DNA of 25,771 nucleotides from JABDJZ01 sp047611125 (GTDB lineage Bacteria > Bacteroidota > Rhodothermia > Rhodothermales > UBA10348): NCBI GenBank assembly GCA_047611125.1, contig JBLFXH010000013.1:1-25771 (forward strand). Reading direction: 5' to 3'. The notes beneath the pieces are model-generated. The model was not told the origin of the DNA. It saw only the letters and a list, made by a program, of their open reading frames with translations, and made no database searches. Positions within the stretch are counted from its first letter, which is position 1, and each line of letters opens with the position of its first letter. A program made the translations under genes and the position numbers. Of this stretch, positions 1-8,110 are shown one piece after another.

Positions 1-1
1 C

Positions 2-496
2 TTCAAACCGGCCATCGACACGCGGTTCGACGAGGATGCCGTGGTCTCGCACGACGCATCGGTGATTCCCTCGACTCCCGTGTCGTTCGCGTCCCAGATT
101 CTTCTGCTCACCAGTGATGCCACCGTCATCGGGATCGACGAGGGCCAGTTCTTTGACGAAACCCTCGTCGAGGTCTGTACCCAGCTTGCTCGTGATGGAC
201 GCCGGGTGATCGTGGCCGGCCTGGACCAGGACTACCTCGCCCGCCCATTCGAGCCTATGCCTCAGTTGATGGCAGTGGCCGAGTATGTCACCAAGCTGCA
301 CGCAATCTGTGTGGTATGCGGCGCGCCCGCGAACCACTCGCAGCGCCTTACTCCAGGGGACGCTCGCTTACTCCTCGGGGCGACCGAGTCCTACGAGCCG
401 CGCTGCAGGCGCTGCTTCAAGATGCATGCGGAAATAGACGTCCCGCACGAAGCCGTTGCCAACGAACGGACTCAGACCCCGGACTCCGGGATGTAA
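2..496 (+). CDS. tdk: thymidine kinase, C-terminal part (5' end outside window)
   Basis: Type II thymidine kinase phosphorylates thymidine with ATP in the pyrimidine salvage pathway, in the cytoplasm. The frame is open from base 2, reading FKPAIDTRFDEDAVVSHD, which matches the segment after the P-loop in Bacteroidota-type enzymes. About 45-50 N-terminal residues, including the Walker A loop, therefore lie outside the window; the first internal ATG (41) is not the real start. Visible landmarks are the catalytic IDEGQFF segment, the GLDQDYLARPF stretch, the lasso-loop region, and two cysteine pairs (CVVC and CRRC) that bind structural zinc. The last residues after the CRRC pair are a short polar tail. 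The gene converges on the DUF445 gene with only 4 bp between stop codons. Confidence 0.95.
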   Translation, partial: FKPAIDTRFDEDAVVSHDASVIPSTPVSFASQILLLTSDATVIGIDEGQFFDETLVEVCTQLARDGRRVIVAGLDQDYLARPFEPMPQLMAVAEYVTKLHAICVVCGAPANHSQRLTPGDARLLLGATESYEPRCRRCFKMHAEIDVPHEAVANERTQTPDSGM

Positions 497-500
497 TGAG

Positions 501-1676
501 CTACTCGCCCGCCGAGACAGCGCGTCTTTTCCCGGCCCGATAGAGGGCCTCGTCAAGACCATACAGCGTGAGCACGATCGTGCCCAGTATGCCCAGTGAC
601 AGAAGCGGCTCCCAGATGACGAACCCGCCGATCGTCCCCAGCACGCCACCTAGATACTTGATGTAGTTGAGCTGTTCGTTGGTGGTCTTCTTGAGCAAAT
701 CCTCCAGTTGCCGCTCGTCGTAGCGGGCAATGTTGCTCATGATCATCGAGTAGACGTCCAGCTTTTCGACGAACGCGAGAACGATGCGCGTGGACCACAT
801 CTCAATGTCTTCCGACTTGGCCTCAATGCGACCTGGGATTTCGTCGAGCAAATTATCCATGCCGTCCAGAACGACATCGAGGTTGCCGGGGATTGCGTGC
901 ACTGCCTTGTCCAACCGGCGCTTGAAGTCCTCCTCGTTGAGGTATCGGTAGGCCTTGAGGGCCATACCGCCCATGCCCTCTCCTAGCGCCTTCTCCAGCT
1001 TCTCGGCCGTGAATTCCACAATGCGCTTGCGGACCTCGTCGGAGGTGAGCACCGTCTCGACGTAATCGGCCGTGATGGCCTTCAGGTCCGTTCTGAAATC
1101 GGGATCCTCCAGGACGCCGCGCGTGACCGACATGGCCATCTCGCGGTAGCGGGGAATGATCTGGGCCTCCTCGATCTTTTGCTTGATGATCTCCTCGTTG
1201 ATGAGTTCATCAGAGACGGCCCTGGCCAATCGGTAGACAACCCGCTCACGCTGGGATGGAATGAGCCCCTGACCGAAAATGGGCCTCTTTTCTCGCGGAT
1301 TGAAGAGCATGGTGATGGCCAGCCAATTCGTGAAGAAGCCGATCAAGCCACTCACGGACAGCACCAGAATCAGGCCTTCCAGATTCAGGATGTAGCCGAA
1401 TAGAGAGAGGACTATTCCGTCGAAATCCCAGACGAAGGAGAGCGCCATGGTGGCCGCCAGGACCCACGGAATGACCCGCAGCATCAGGATCAGATTGCCG
1501 TAGTCCCCCTCGTGTCGAGGCGGAGCCGGCGTAGACTCGGCCTTAGAGTCCGGAATAGGCAGGTGGCGCCGCATGTACTTCGCCACCAGATCCCGGAAGT
1601 CACGGGCCGTCGCTCGCGTGACGGCCTTCGCCTCCTCAACGTTCTCTACAGGGTGAGGCTGTTCGATATCTTCCAT
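501..1676 (-). CDS. DUF445 family membrane protein
   Basis: A 391-residue protein of the DUF445 (YheB-like) family, of unknown biochemical function. A polar N-terminus (1-58) is followed by hydrophobic segments near 62-84 and 98-118. The family signature GFFTNWLAITMLFNP sits at 113-127 and continues into the PIFGQGLIPSQRERV stretch. A long charged, mostly helical middle region ends in one or two C-terminal membrane segments around 340-375. In the family, this middle region lies between the N- and C-terminal membrane anchors. The start ATG is 1 bp past the stop of the upstream HD gene, so the two are almost certainly cotranscribed as the last genes of the mla operon. That suggests an envelope role, which is inference. 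Confidence 0.85.
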   Translation of the reverse strand: MEDIEQPHPVENVEEAKAVTRATARDFRDLVAKYMRRHLPIPDSKAESTPAPPRHEGDYGNLILMLRVIPWVLAATMALSFVWDFDGIVLSLFGYILNLEGLILVLSVSGLIGFFTNWLAITMLFNPREKRPIFGQGLIPSQRERVVYRLARAVSDELINEEIIKQKIEEAQIIPRYREMAMSVTRGVLEDPDFRTDLKAITADYVETVLTSDEVRKRIVEFTAEKLEKALGEGMGGMALKAYRYLNEEDFKRRLDKAVHAIPGNLDVVLDGMDNLLDEIPGRIEAKSEDIEMWSTRIVLAFVEKLDVYSMIMSNIARYDERQLEDLLKKTTNEQLNYIKYLGGVLGTIGGFVIWEPLLSLGILGTIVLTLYGLDEALYRAGKRRAVSAGE

Positions 1677-1677
1677 C

Positions 1678-2235
1678 CTAAAACCCCAATCGGGCTGCGT
1701 CGGCCTGCATGCCCTCTATGACCAATCTGATGTGTGCATCGAGTTCAACACCCAACTCCTCCACCCCTTGGCGAATGTCCTCCCGGCTAACGGCGGCCGC
1801 AAAGGCCTTGTCCTTGAGCTTCTTTTTGACAGACTTGGGTGTGAGCCCTACGAGGTTCGTCGGTCTGACGTAGCCACAGGCCGTGATAAAGCCGGCCAAT
1901 TCATCGCACGCGAAGAGCGCCTTCGCCAATTGGGTCTCACGCGGCGTCCCGCTGTAGGGTGCGTGTCCGAGAATCGCGTCCGTTACCAACGCCGGGTATC
2001 CGCGCTCTTTTAGCAGTGCGACGCCGACAAACGGATGCTCCTCGGGCGTCGGGTGCTTCTCGTAGTCCATGTCATGGAGGAGGCCCGTGATCCGCCAGAG
2101 TTCCTCATCCTCCCCTAGGTGCCGGGCATAGGCCGCCATGGCAGCCTCAACAGCGTACGCGTGGCGACGCAGACTGACGGTTTCGGTCCATTCGTGGAAG
2201 AGCGAGAGAGATTCCTGATAGTCGGGCATGGACAC
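1678..2235 (-). CDS. HD-domain hydrolase (HDIG-type)
   Basis: A 185-residue cytoplasmic HD-superfamily metal-dependent phosphohydrolase. Metal-ligand candidates appear in the expected order: H25, the HD pair H54-D55 in LLHDMDYEKHP, H67 in the EEHP motif, H91 in LGHAPYSG, and D111 in the ACDEL motif. This is the pattern of small HDIG proteins often annotated as predicted hydrolases; the substrate is not evident and could be a nucleotide. It starts 15 bp after mlaD and ends 1 bp before the DUF445 gene, so it belongs to the same transcript. No other domain is attached, and the length is normal for stand-alone members. Confidence 0.85.
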   Translation of the reverse strand: MSMPDYQESLSLFHEWTETVSLRRHAYAVEAAMAAYARHLGEDEELWRITGLLHDMDYEKHPTPEEHPFVGVALLKERGYPALVTDAILGHAPYSGTPRETQLAKALFACDELAGFITACGYVRPTNLVGLTPKSVKKKLKDKAFAAAVSREDIRQGVEELGVELDAHIRLVIEGMQADAARLGF

Positions 2236-2250
2236 GTATTCGAACGTTTG

Positions 2251-3180
2251 TCAGAATAGATCCACTAGACGCATTTCCTTCAGGTATTTCCCGGGATTGA
2301 CCTGGAAATCGTCGATGAGCGCCTGCAGGCTGGTCAGTAGTGAGTCTGTGCGATGATACATGGTCTCATCGTTCAGCAGCAGTCCTAGCGTTCCCTCTCC
2401 GCGGTTCAGCTTGCCAAGGAGTTCGTCGATGGCGGCTGTCGTCCCGTCGAGACCCTCAAGCGTAGACTCAAGCTGAGCCATGGTCGCGTTGAGGCCCGAA
2501 ACCGCGGCTGCAAGGGAATCGGCGTTGCCCTCCATGAAGCTATTGAAGCCGCCTGCGGCGCCATTCACGTTCTCGATGGTCGAGGCGATGTTGTCGCGCT
2601 GCGTCCGCAGCAGATTCTCCATGGTCGTCATCGACCGGCGGGCCGAGAGCAGGGTGCCCTGCAAATCCGATTCACTGCCGAGAAGGGCGCGGGAATCCCC
2701 AAGTACGGCATTCACATTTCCTACCACCTCATCCACCTGGTCGAGCAGCAGCGGAGCGCGATCGGTCAACTCACCCATGATGTCGGTGGTGGGCTGACCT
2801 TCGACAAAACCACCCTCCGCTATGCGCGGATTTTCTGCCGGCCCCAAGGCAATATCCAGCCTGACCACGCCAAGCGCGTCGAAACCCGACACCAGGGTCC
2901 GCGACCCTTCGGGAATGGGAAGGCCACTGTCCACGTGGAAGCCCACGCTGACTCCGTTTGTCTGGGGGTTGATCCGGACATCGTCCACTGAGCCAACCAC
3001 CACACCGTTCACCCGCACCACGTTGCCTGGAATCAGGCCGGCTGCATTGGTCAGCTCGGTCTCCAGTTGATAGGTGCCGCGGAAGAGCGGGAGGTCCTCG
3101 AAGTACCGGACCCCCAGGATGAAAATGACCGTCGCAATGACGATCGTGGCACCGACTTTAATTTCGTTGGAGTACTTCAC
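2251..3180 (-). CDS. mlaD: MCE/MlaD-family lipid-binding protein
   Basis: Substrate-binding component of an MCE (Mla-type) phospholipid transporter, anchored in the inner membrane with its lipid-binding domain in the periplasm. One N-terminal membrane helix (about residues 8-26, KVGATIVIATVIFILGVRYF) is followed by a single MCE domain at roughly 36-115, with GLIPGNVVRVNGVVVGSV as its hallmark. The long C-terminal half (about 140-300) is helical and rich in Leu, Asn and Ser, as in Bacteroidota-type MlaD proteins, where it may form a helical needle. At 309 residues it is much longer than E. coli MlaD (about 180). It lies 15 bp behind mlaF. Confidence 0.9.
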   Translation of the reverse strand: MKYSNEIKVGATIVIATVIFILGVRYFEDLPLFRGTYQLETELTNAAGLIPGNVVRVNGVVVGSVDDVRINPQTNGVSVGFHVDSGLPIPEGSRTLVSGFDALGVVRLDIALGPAENPRIAEGGFVEGQPTTDIMGELTDRAPLLLDQVDEVVGNVNAVLGDSRALLGSESDLQGTLLSARRSMTTMENLLRTQRDNIASTIENVNGAAGGFNSFMEGNADSLAAAVSGLNATMAQLESTLEGLDGTTAAIDELLGKLNRGEGTLGLLLNDETMYHRTDSLLTSLQALIDDFQVNPGKYLKEMRLVDLF

Positions 3181-3195
3181 TTAGATGATGGGCTG

Positions 3196-3942
3196 CTAGG
3201 ATCGTGGACCGATCTGGTATTCGTTGGCCTTCACGAAGTTACAGAGCGTCTTGTCCGTGGAGGCATGCAATTCGTCTATCGTACCCACCCAGTGCATCCG
3301 CCCGTTATGGATGAAGGCGGCCCGGTCTGCAATCGCCAGTACCGAATGCATGTCGTGAGTGATGACGATGCTGGTCACATTGAGCTGTTCGGCCAGGCTC
3401 TTGATCAGATCGTCGATAGTGTTTGAGGTCTCTGGGTCGAGACCGGAGGTTGGCTCATCATAGAGGATGTACCTGGGACGAAGGGCAACCGCTCGGGCCA
3501 ATGCGACCCGCTTCTGCATGCCGCCCGAAAGCTCTGACGGCATCTTCTTTCCGACGTCCGGCAATTCCACCATGGTCAGGCAGCGCTGGACCTCTTCGGC
3601 AATCTCCGCATCCGATTTTGTAGTGAAGGTCCTTAGCGGGAAGGCCACATTCTCGAAGGAACTCATCGAGTCGAAGAGCGCCCCACCCTGGAAGAGGACC
3701 CCGAACTGCTGCCGGATCTTTCGCAGCTCTGCATAGGGTATCTGGTCAATGTCAACGCCATCAACCAGGACCCGTCCCTCGTCCGGAATCAGCAGGCCAA
3801 TGATGTGCTTCATCAGCACGGATTTCCCCGAACCCGAGCGACCGATTACGGCCGTGGTTTCGCCCTCACGGATCTCCAGCGATACGTTGTGGAGGACCTG
3901 CTTCTCTCCGAAGCTCTTTGAGATGTTCTCTACGTTGATCAT
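3196..3942 (-). CDS. mlaF: ABC transporter ATP-binding protein, MlaF type
   Basis: ATPase of the Mla/MCE lipid transporter, 248 residues, on the cytoplasmic side of the MlaE permease. Complete ABC signature set: Walker A GRSGSGKS at 34-41, signature LSGGMQKR at 138-145, Walker B and catalytic Glu in YILYDEP at 158-164, D-loop SGLDP, and H-loop histidine 196 in ITHDMHS. The Q-loop is in GVLFQGGALFD, and this GGALFDSM segment is typical of MlaF rather than other ABC ATPases. It starts 4 bp after the mlaE stop and is followed by mlaD, the standard order. No unusual residue was seen. Confidence 0.95.
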   Translation of the reverse strand: MINVENISKSFGEKQVLHNVSLEIREGETTAVIGRSGSGKSVLMKHIIGLLIPDEGRVLVDGVDIDQIPYAELRKIRQQFGVLFQGGALFDSMSSFENVAFPLRTFTTKSDAEIAEEVQRCLTMVELPDVGKKMPSELSGGMQKRVALARAVALRPRYILYDEPTSGLDPETSNTIDDLIKSLAEQLNVTSIVITHDMHSVLAIADRAAFIHNGRMHWVGTIDELHASTDKTLCNFVKANEYQIGPRS

Positions 3943-3946
3943 CGCC

Positions 3947-4708
3947 TTACAATAGCGCTACGGCCAGGAAGAGGTCTGCAACCAGGAGGTACACGCAGCT
4001 GGTGACGGCGGCTTCGGTTGTTGCCCGCCCGACTCCCTCAGCTCCGCCCTTGGTGAAGTAGCCCTTGTAGCAGGAAATGGAGGTGATGGTGAAACCGAAT
4101 ACGAGCGATTTGATGACGCCAAACACGGGATCAAAAGGCTGAAAGAACTCCCGCGCACCGGCCACAAACTCACCCAGTGGGACGAAGCCCCCGAAGACAC
4201 CAACAGCCATGCCGCCGGTAATGCCGACGAAACTCGCCGCGACGTAAAGCACGGGAAACATGACCACGCCAGCCAGGACGCGTGGCACAATCAGATAGCC
4301 GACTGAGTTCAGCCCCATGGCCTCCAACGCGTCAATCTGCTCTGTCACGCGCATAGTGCCAAGCTCGGCAGCAATGCGAGCCCCAACCCGGCCCGCCAAG
4401 ATAAAGCCGGTCACCACTGCACCCAGCTCCAGGATCATGGATGGCACCACGATGGAGCCGATGATACTGGTAGGAATGAGCGGGGAAAGCAGCTGGTAGG
4501 CCGTCTGGACCGTAGTGACGGCCCCTGAGAACGCGGCCGCAAGGCAAACGATGGGCATGGACTCGAGGCCCACGTGAATCATCTGGTCGAAGATGTTCTT
4601 CCGGTACGACCTCATGTCCCCCAGCGTCGCGAACGCCTTCCACAGCAGGAGTGCGTAGCGACCCACAGAGCCGGCTGGCTCTAGAAGCAGGGTTCGTACC
4701 AAGGGCAT
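3947..4708 (-). CDS. mlaE: MlaE-family lipid ABC transporter permease
   Basis: Integral inner-membrane permease of the Mla/MCE phospholipid transporter. Family motifs include the amphipathic N-terminal helix (VGRYALLLWKAF), the SMPIVCLAAAFSGAVT segment, the ELGAVVTGFILAGRVGARIA stretch, ELGTMRVTEQIDALEAMG, and a closing helix with TEAAVTSCVYLLVADLFLA. The frame is open up to an ATG at 4798, but I place the start at 4708 because family members begin shortly before the VGRY helix; the extra 30 residues have no family character. With the 4708 start the divergent gap to radA is about 120 bp, leaving room for promoters. It is the first gene of the mlaE-mlaF-mlaD-HD-DUF445 unit. Confidence 0.9.
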   Translation of the reverse strand: MPLVRTLLLEPAGSVGRYALLLWKAFATLGDMRSYRKNIFDQMIHVGLESMPIVCLAAAFSGAVTTVQTAYQLLSPLIPTSIIGSIVVPSMILELGAVVTGFILAGRVGARIAAELGTMRVTEQIDALEAMGLNSVGYLIVPRVLAGVVMFPVLYVAASFVGITGGMAVGVFGGFVPLGEFVAGAREFFQPFDPVFGVIKSLVFGFTITSISCYKGYFTKGGAEGVGRATTEAAVTSCVYLLVADLFLAVALL

Positions 4709-4831
4709 GGGAGGAGGGCCAGATAGCAGATAATGCGAACGTACGCGTCCTCGCGAAACTTGTTGTAGAAGCACGAGAGAAGTTGCGATCTGTGACATTC
4801 ACGTGACACACCTCTCTTCTATGTTGAGCAC

Positions 4832-6169
4832 ATGCCAAAGATAAAAACATGTTTTGTCTGCCAGGAATGCGGACACGAAGCGCCACGATGGACGGGCCAG
4901 TGCACGATGTGCGGGACCTGGAATACGATGGTCGAAGAGATCGGCGTCAAGAAGCAGCGAGCCCGGCTAAGTGCTGTAAAGCCCGTGCGTCTTGGCGATG
5001 TCCGCTCCGAGGACCAGGAACGGCTGAGTACCGGAGTCCGCGAATTTGATCGGGTGATGGGAGGCGGAATCGTTCCCGGTTCGGTCACGCTTGTGGCGGG
5101 TGATCCCGGCATCGGAAAGAGCACGCTGCTGACCGAAATCGCCGCGCTGTTGGCCGACCGCAAGGTGCTCTATGTGTGTGGTGAGGAATCGCCCGCTCAG
5201 GTGCGGCTGCGCGCCGACAGACTGGACGTGAAGGCCGACTCCGTTCACCTGCTTCCGGAAACGAACGTGGAGGGCGCCATCCAGACGGCTGCCGATCTCG
5301 ATCCGGCCATCATGATCGTGGACTCGATCCAGACCCTGCACCTGCCTTCTCTTTCGAGTGCCCCGGGCTCTGTCGGTCAAGTGCGCGAGTGCGCGGCCCG
5401 CATCATCAGGCAGGCCAAGGACACCGGAATGGCGGTCTTTCTGGTCGGGCATGTGACCAAGGAGGGGACGATTGCCGGGCCCCGAGTGCTCGAGCACATG
5501 GTGGATACGGTCCTCCAATTGGAAGGTGATCGCCATCATGCATTCCGGATCCTGCGTGCGGCCAAGAACCGCTTCGGGTCGACGAACGAGATTGGAGTCT
5601 TCGAAATGCACGGGAACGGCCTTCGCCCCGTGGACAATCCAAGCCGCATATTTCTACCCGAGAGCGGCAAGGCGGCATCCGGGACCGCGGTCGTGAGCAC
5701 ACTCGAGGGGACGCGCCCGGTGCTAGCCGAGCTGCAGGCGCTCGTGACGCCGACCTCCTACTCCACGCCCCAACGATCAGCTACGGGGTTTGAGGCTCGC
5801 CGTCTTCAGATGCTGTTGGCCGTTCTGGAGAAGCGCGAGGGCATGAAGCTGTCCACACACGACGTCTTTGTCAATGTCACCGGCGGACTGCGTCTGGTTG
5901 AGCCGTCGGTAGATCTTGGAATCACGATGGCCGTGGCGAGCTCGCTATTTGACCGGGCGCTTCCTCAGCGGACACTCTTTGTTGGCGAGGTGGGACTGGG
6001 TGGCGAGGTCCGGGGCGTCTCGCAACTCGCCAAGCGTCTGAAAGAAGCGGAGAAACTCGGCTTCAAGGCAGCGGTGATACCGTCAGCCAATGCCGGGGAG
6101 GCACAGTCCAAGGAGTTGGAGCTGATTCAGGTCTCGCGATTGAACGAGGCGGTGGACCGAGTGCTTTAG
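4832..6169 (+). CDS. radA: DNA repair protein RadA
   Basis: RadA (Sms) is a RecA-related branch-migration ATPase/helicase that processes recombination intermediates. All family parts are present in 445 residues. The N-terminal zinc finger has C10/C13 and C24/C27 (CQECG and CTMCG). The RecA-like core has Walker A GDPGIGKST at 90-98, Walker B around IMIVDSIQT (160-168), and the RadA-specific KNRFG motif at 245-249. The C-terminal Lon-protease-like domain (about 280-445) contains DVFVNVTGGLRLVEPSVDLG. Length matches the family. The start ATG gives the expected MPKIKTCFVC opening. It is divergent from mlaE and convergent with rpiA. Confidence 0.97.
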   Translation: MPKIKTCFVCQECGHEAPRWTGQCTMCGTWNTMVEEIGVKKQRARLSAVKPVRLGDVRSEDQERLSTGVREFDRVMGGGIVPGSVTLVAGDPGIGKSTLLTEIAALLADRKVLYVCGEESPAQVRLRADRLDVKADSVHLLPETNVEGAIQTAADLDPAIMIVDSIQTLHLPSLSSAPGSVGQVRECAARIIRQAKDTGMAVFLVGHVTKEGTIAGPRVLEHMVDTVLQLEGDRHHAFRILRAAKNRFGSTNEIGVFEMHGNGLRPVDNPSRIFLPESGKAASGTAVVSTLEGTRPVLAELQALVTPTSYSTPQRSATGFEARRLQMLLAVLEKREGMKLSTHDVFVNVTGGLRLVEPSVDLGITMAVASSLFDRALPQRTLFVGEVGLGGEVRGVSQLAKRLKEAEKLGFKAAVIPSANAGEAQSKELELIQVSRLNEAVDRVL

Positions 6170-6178
6170 TCCGCGCGG

Positions 6179-6868
6179 CTAGCCGGCGCGCCGGTGCTCT
6201 ACACTCCCGTCAGCCAAGCCAATCAACACATCGGTGGTCAGGCCCAGAAACAGCCCGTGATCCACTACGCCCGGCATCAGTGAAATAGTCCGGGCCAGCT
6301 TCTCCGGGTCATCAATTCCGTCGAACCAAGCGTCGACCACCCACATGCCTTGATCGGACACCACGGGTCCGTCCTTCCTCTCCCCCATCCGGATCTTGCA
6401 GGAGGCGCCCAGGTCCGTCAGTCGGCGAAGAATTGGGGTCACGCCCATAGGTACGACTTCCACCGGCACCGGCCACTTGGTGCCGAGTCGGGCAACCAGC
6501 TTGCTCTCGTCCACCAGCACCACAAAGCGCCGGGCTGCGGCGGCCACGACCTTCTCGCGCGTGTGGGCGGCACCACGACCCTTGATCAGATTGAACGATG
6601 GATCCACTTCGTCGGCCCCATCGAATGCCAGATCGAGCGCGGGTTCAGAATCGAGGGTTGTGAGCGGGATTCCGCACCCGCGGGCCAGTTGCTCGGAAAA
6701 GAACGACGTCGGGACGCCTCGGACCTGCAGGTTCTCCCGCGCAATGCGCTCGCCCAGCGCCTTGATGGCCATGGCGGCGGTTGAGCCCGTGCCCAATCCT
6801 ACCACGGTTCCGTTCTCAACCCAACCAGCCACTTCTTGGCCGACTCGCTTCTTGGCTTCCGCAGACAT
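6179..6868 (-). CDS. rpiA: ribose-5-phosphate isomerase A
   Basis: Interconverts ribose-5-phosphate and ribulose-5-phosphate in the non-oxidative pentose phosphate pathway, in the cytoplasm. The 229-residue length is normal. The phosphate-binding GLGTGST loop is at 24-30 and DGADEVD at 83-89. Residues D83, D86, K96 and E105 correspond to the E. coli catalytic set D81, D84, K94 and E103. The active-site loop reads KGRGAAHTREK rather than the enterobacterial KGGGAALTREK; an Arg at this position is, as I recall, also seen in plant/cyanobacterial enzymes. It starts 12 bp after the second ABC permease gene and is probably cotranscribed with both permeases, an arrangement without an obvious functional link. 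Confidence 0.96.
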   Translation of the reverse strand: MSAEAKKRVGQEVAGWVENGTVVGLGTGSTAAMAIKALGERIARENLQVRGVPTSFFSEQLARGCGIPLTTLDSEPALDLAFDGADEVDPSFNLIKGRGAAHTREKVVAAAARRFVVLVDESKLVARLGTKWPVPVEVVPMGVTPILRRLTDLGASCKIRMGERKDGPVVSDQGMWVVDAWFDGIDDPEKLARTISLMPGVVDHGLFLGLTTDVLIGLADGSVEHRRAG

Positions 6869-6880
6869 GTTCGGGCCCCA

Positions 6881-8107
6881 TTACTCGTAGCGTAGTGCGT
6901 CGATGGGACGAAGTCTTGCTGCCTTCAGGGCCGGATAGCCGCCAAAGACCATCGAGATGATCGTCGTCATCACCACGGCAAAGATGGCCCAGTTAACGGG
7001 AAAGGCCGCGGAGATCTCAAAGTAGACCGCGGTAAGGTTACCGACCAGTGCTCCGAGCAGGATCCCGAGAAGGCCGCCGATCTGACAAAGAACGAAAGCC
7101 TCGATCAGGAACTGCCGCATGATGTCCTTTCGCCGGGCACCCACGGACTTGCGGATGCCAATCTCCCGCGTACGCTCCGTCACAGAGACGAGCATGATGT
7201 TCATGATCCCGATTCCAGCCGCCAGGAGCGCGATAAATCCGATACCGGCTCCGGCCGTGGTCAACGTGGCAGTAAACGTATCGAAAATACGGCCAATGCT
7301 GTCGTTCGTGGAGGTCTCGAAGTTGTTGTCATCTCCCGGTCCCACGCGGCGTATGACTCGCATCCGGCCGGTGGCCTCCTCCATTGCTGCCGCCATCATC
7401 GTGGCCTGCGGCACCCGCACGGAGATGTTCGCAATGTTTCGATTCGGATTGCCGTAGAGCGAGAAACCGCGCGTCACCGGTATGAATATGCGGTTGTTCT
7501 GACTCACTCCCAGGAAGCTTCCCTGGTTCTCCAGCACTCCGATGACCTCGAAGCGGTGACCCCTGAAGCGGATCGACTTTCCAAGAGGCGTTTCGTTGGG
7601 GAACAGCAGATCCGCCGCGTCCTCTAGCAGAACAGCCACGGGGCGCGCGTACTGGATGTCCTGCGGCGTGACGTACCGACCTGACTTCAGATCGTAGGAA
7701 TAATTCGCCAGCAGATTCTCATCCGCCCCTATCAGAACCATATTCGGTTCGGTCTCGCGGTCTCCGTATCGAACGGCTCCAACGCTGAAGTCTTCGATGA
7801 CACCAACGGCCACCGGAATTCGCATCGCCTTGCGCAGCCGCTCTACCTGATCGAAGGTGATGGGCGGCCTATTTCGGGACCCCCGATCGTTGTTGATCTG
7901 GATTACAGGGTACTGCGAGATGGTGAAGGTCGAGGCACCCAGGAAATTGAGTTTCTCGTTGAAGTACACGTCGATCACTTTAACGGAAGTGACCGAGACG
8001 ATGATGGCGAAAACGCCAATCACCATGCCGAGCAACGTCAGTGACGATCGTGTCTTGTTTCCCCGGAGTGCTTCCAGGGCCATGCGAATTGCTTCCAGAA
8101 AGGCCAT
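6881..8107 (-). CDS. MacB/FtsX-type ABC transporter permease (second of pair)
   Basis: A 408-residue membrane protein of the MacB permease family. One N-terminal helix (about 20-45, LTLLGMVIGVFAIIVSVTSV) precedes a large periplasmic MacB_PCD-type domain (about 50-275). Three C-terminal helices follow, with the family motif TREIGIRKSVGARRKDI between the first two and the terminal signature PIDALRYE. Such permeases do not form a channel but transmit force to the periplasm (mechanotransmission) and need an ATPase of the MacB/LolD type. None is encoded here. It starts 3 bp after the stop of the paralogous upstream permease, so the two probably form a heterodimer. The substrate is unknown. Confidence 0.9.
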   Translation of the reverse strand: MAFLEAIRMALEALRGNKTRSSLTLLGMVIGVFAIIVSVTSVKVIDVYFNEKLNFLGASTFTISQYPVIQINNDRGSRNRPPITFDQVERLRKAMRIPVAVGVIEDFSVGAVRYGDRETEPNMVLIGADENLLANYSYDLKSGRYVTPQDIQYARPVAVLLEDAADLLFPNETPLGKSIRFRGHRFEVIGVLENQGSFLGVSQNNRIFIPVTRGFSLYGNPNRNIANISVRVPQATMMAAAMEEATGRMRVIRRVGPGDDNNFETSTNDSIGRIFDTFTATLTTAGAGIGFIALLAAGIGIMNIMLVSVTERTREIGIRKSVGARRKDIMRQFLIEAFVLCQIGGLLGILLGALVGNLTAVYFEISAAFPVNWAIFAVVMTTIISMVFGGYPALKAARLRPIDALRYE

Positions 8108-8110
8108 GTC

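Noticed and set aside
4791..4812. parS-like CACGTG palindrome between mlaE and radA
   Set aside because: Only about 12 of 16 positions match and the left half is poor; other CACGTG hexamers occur by chance in this G+C-rich sequence.
6550..6590. Gly to Arg change in the RpiA active-site loop (KGRG)
   Set aside because: All catalytic residues are kept, and KGRG is, as I recall, common in plant and cyanobacterial RpiA, so it is a normal variant.
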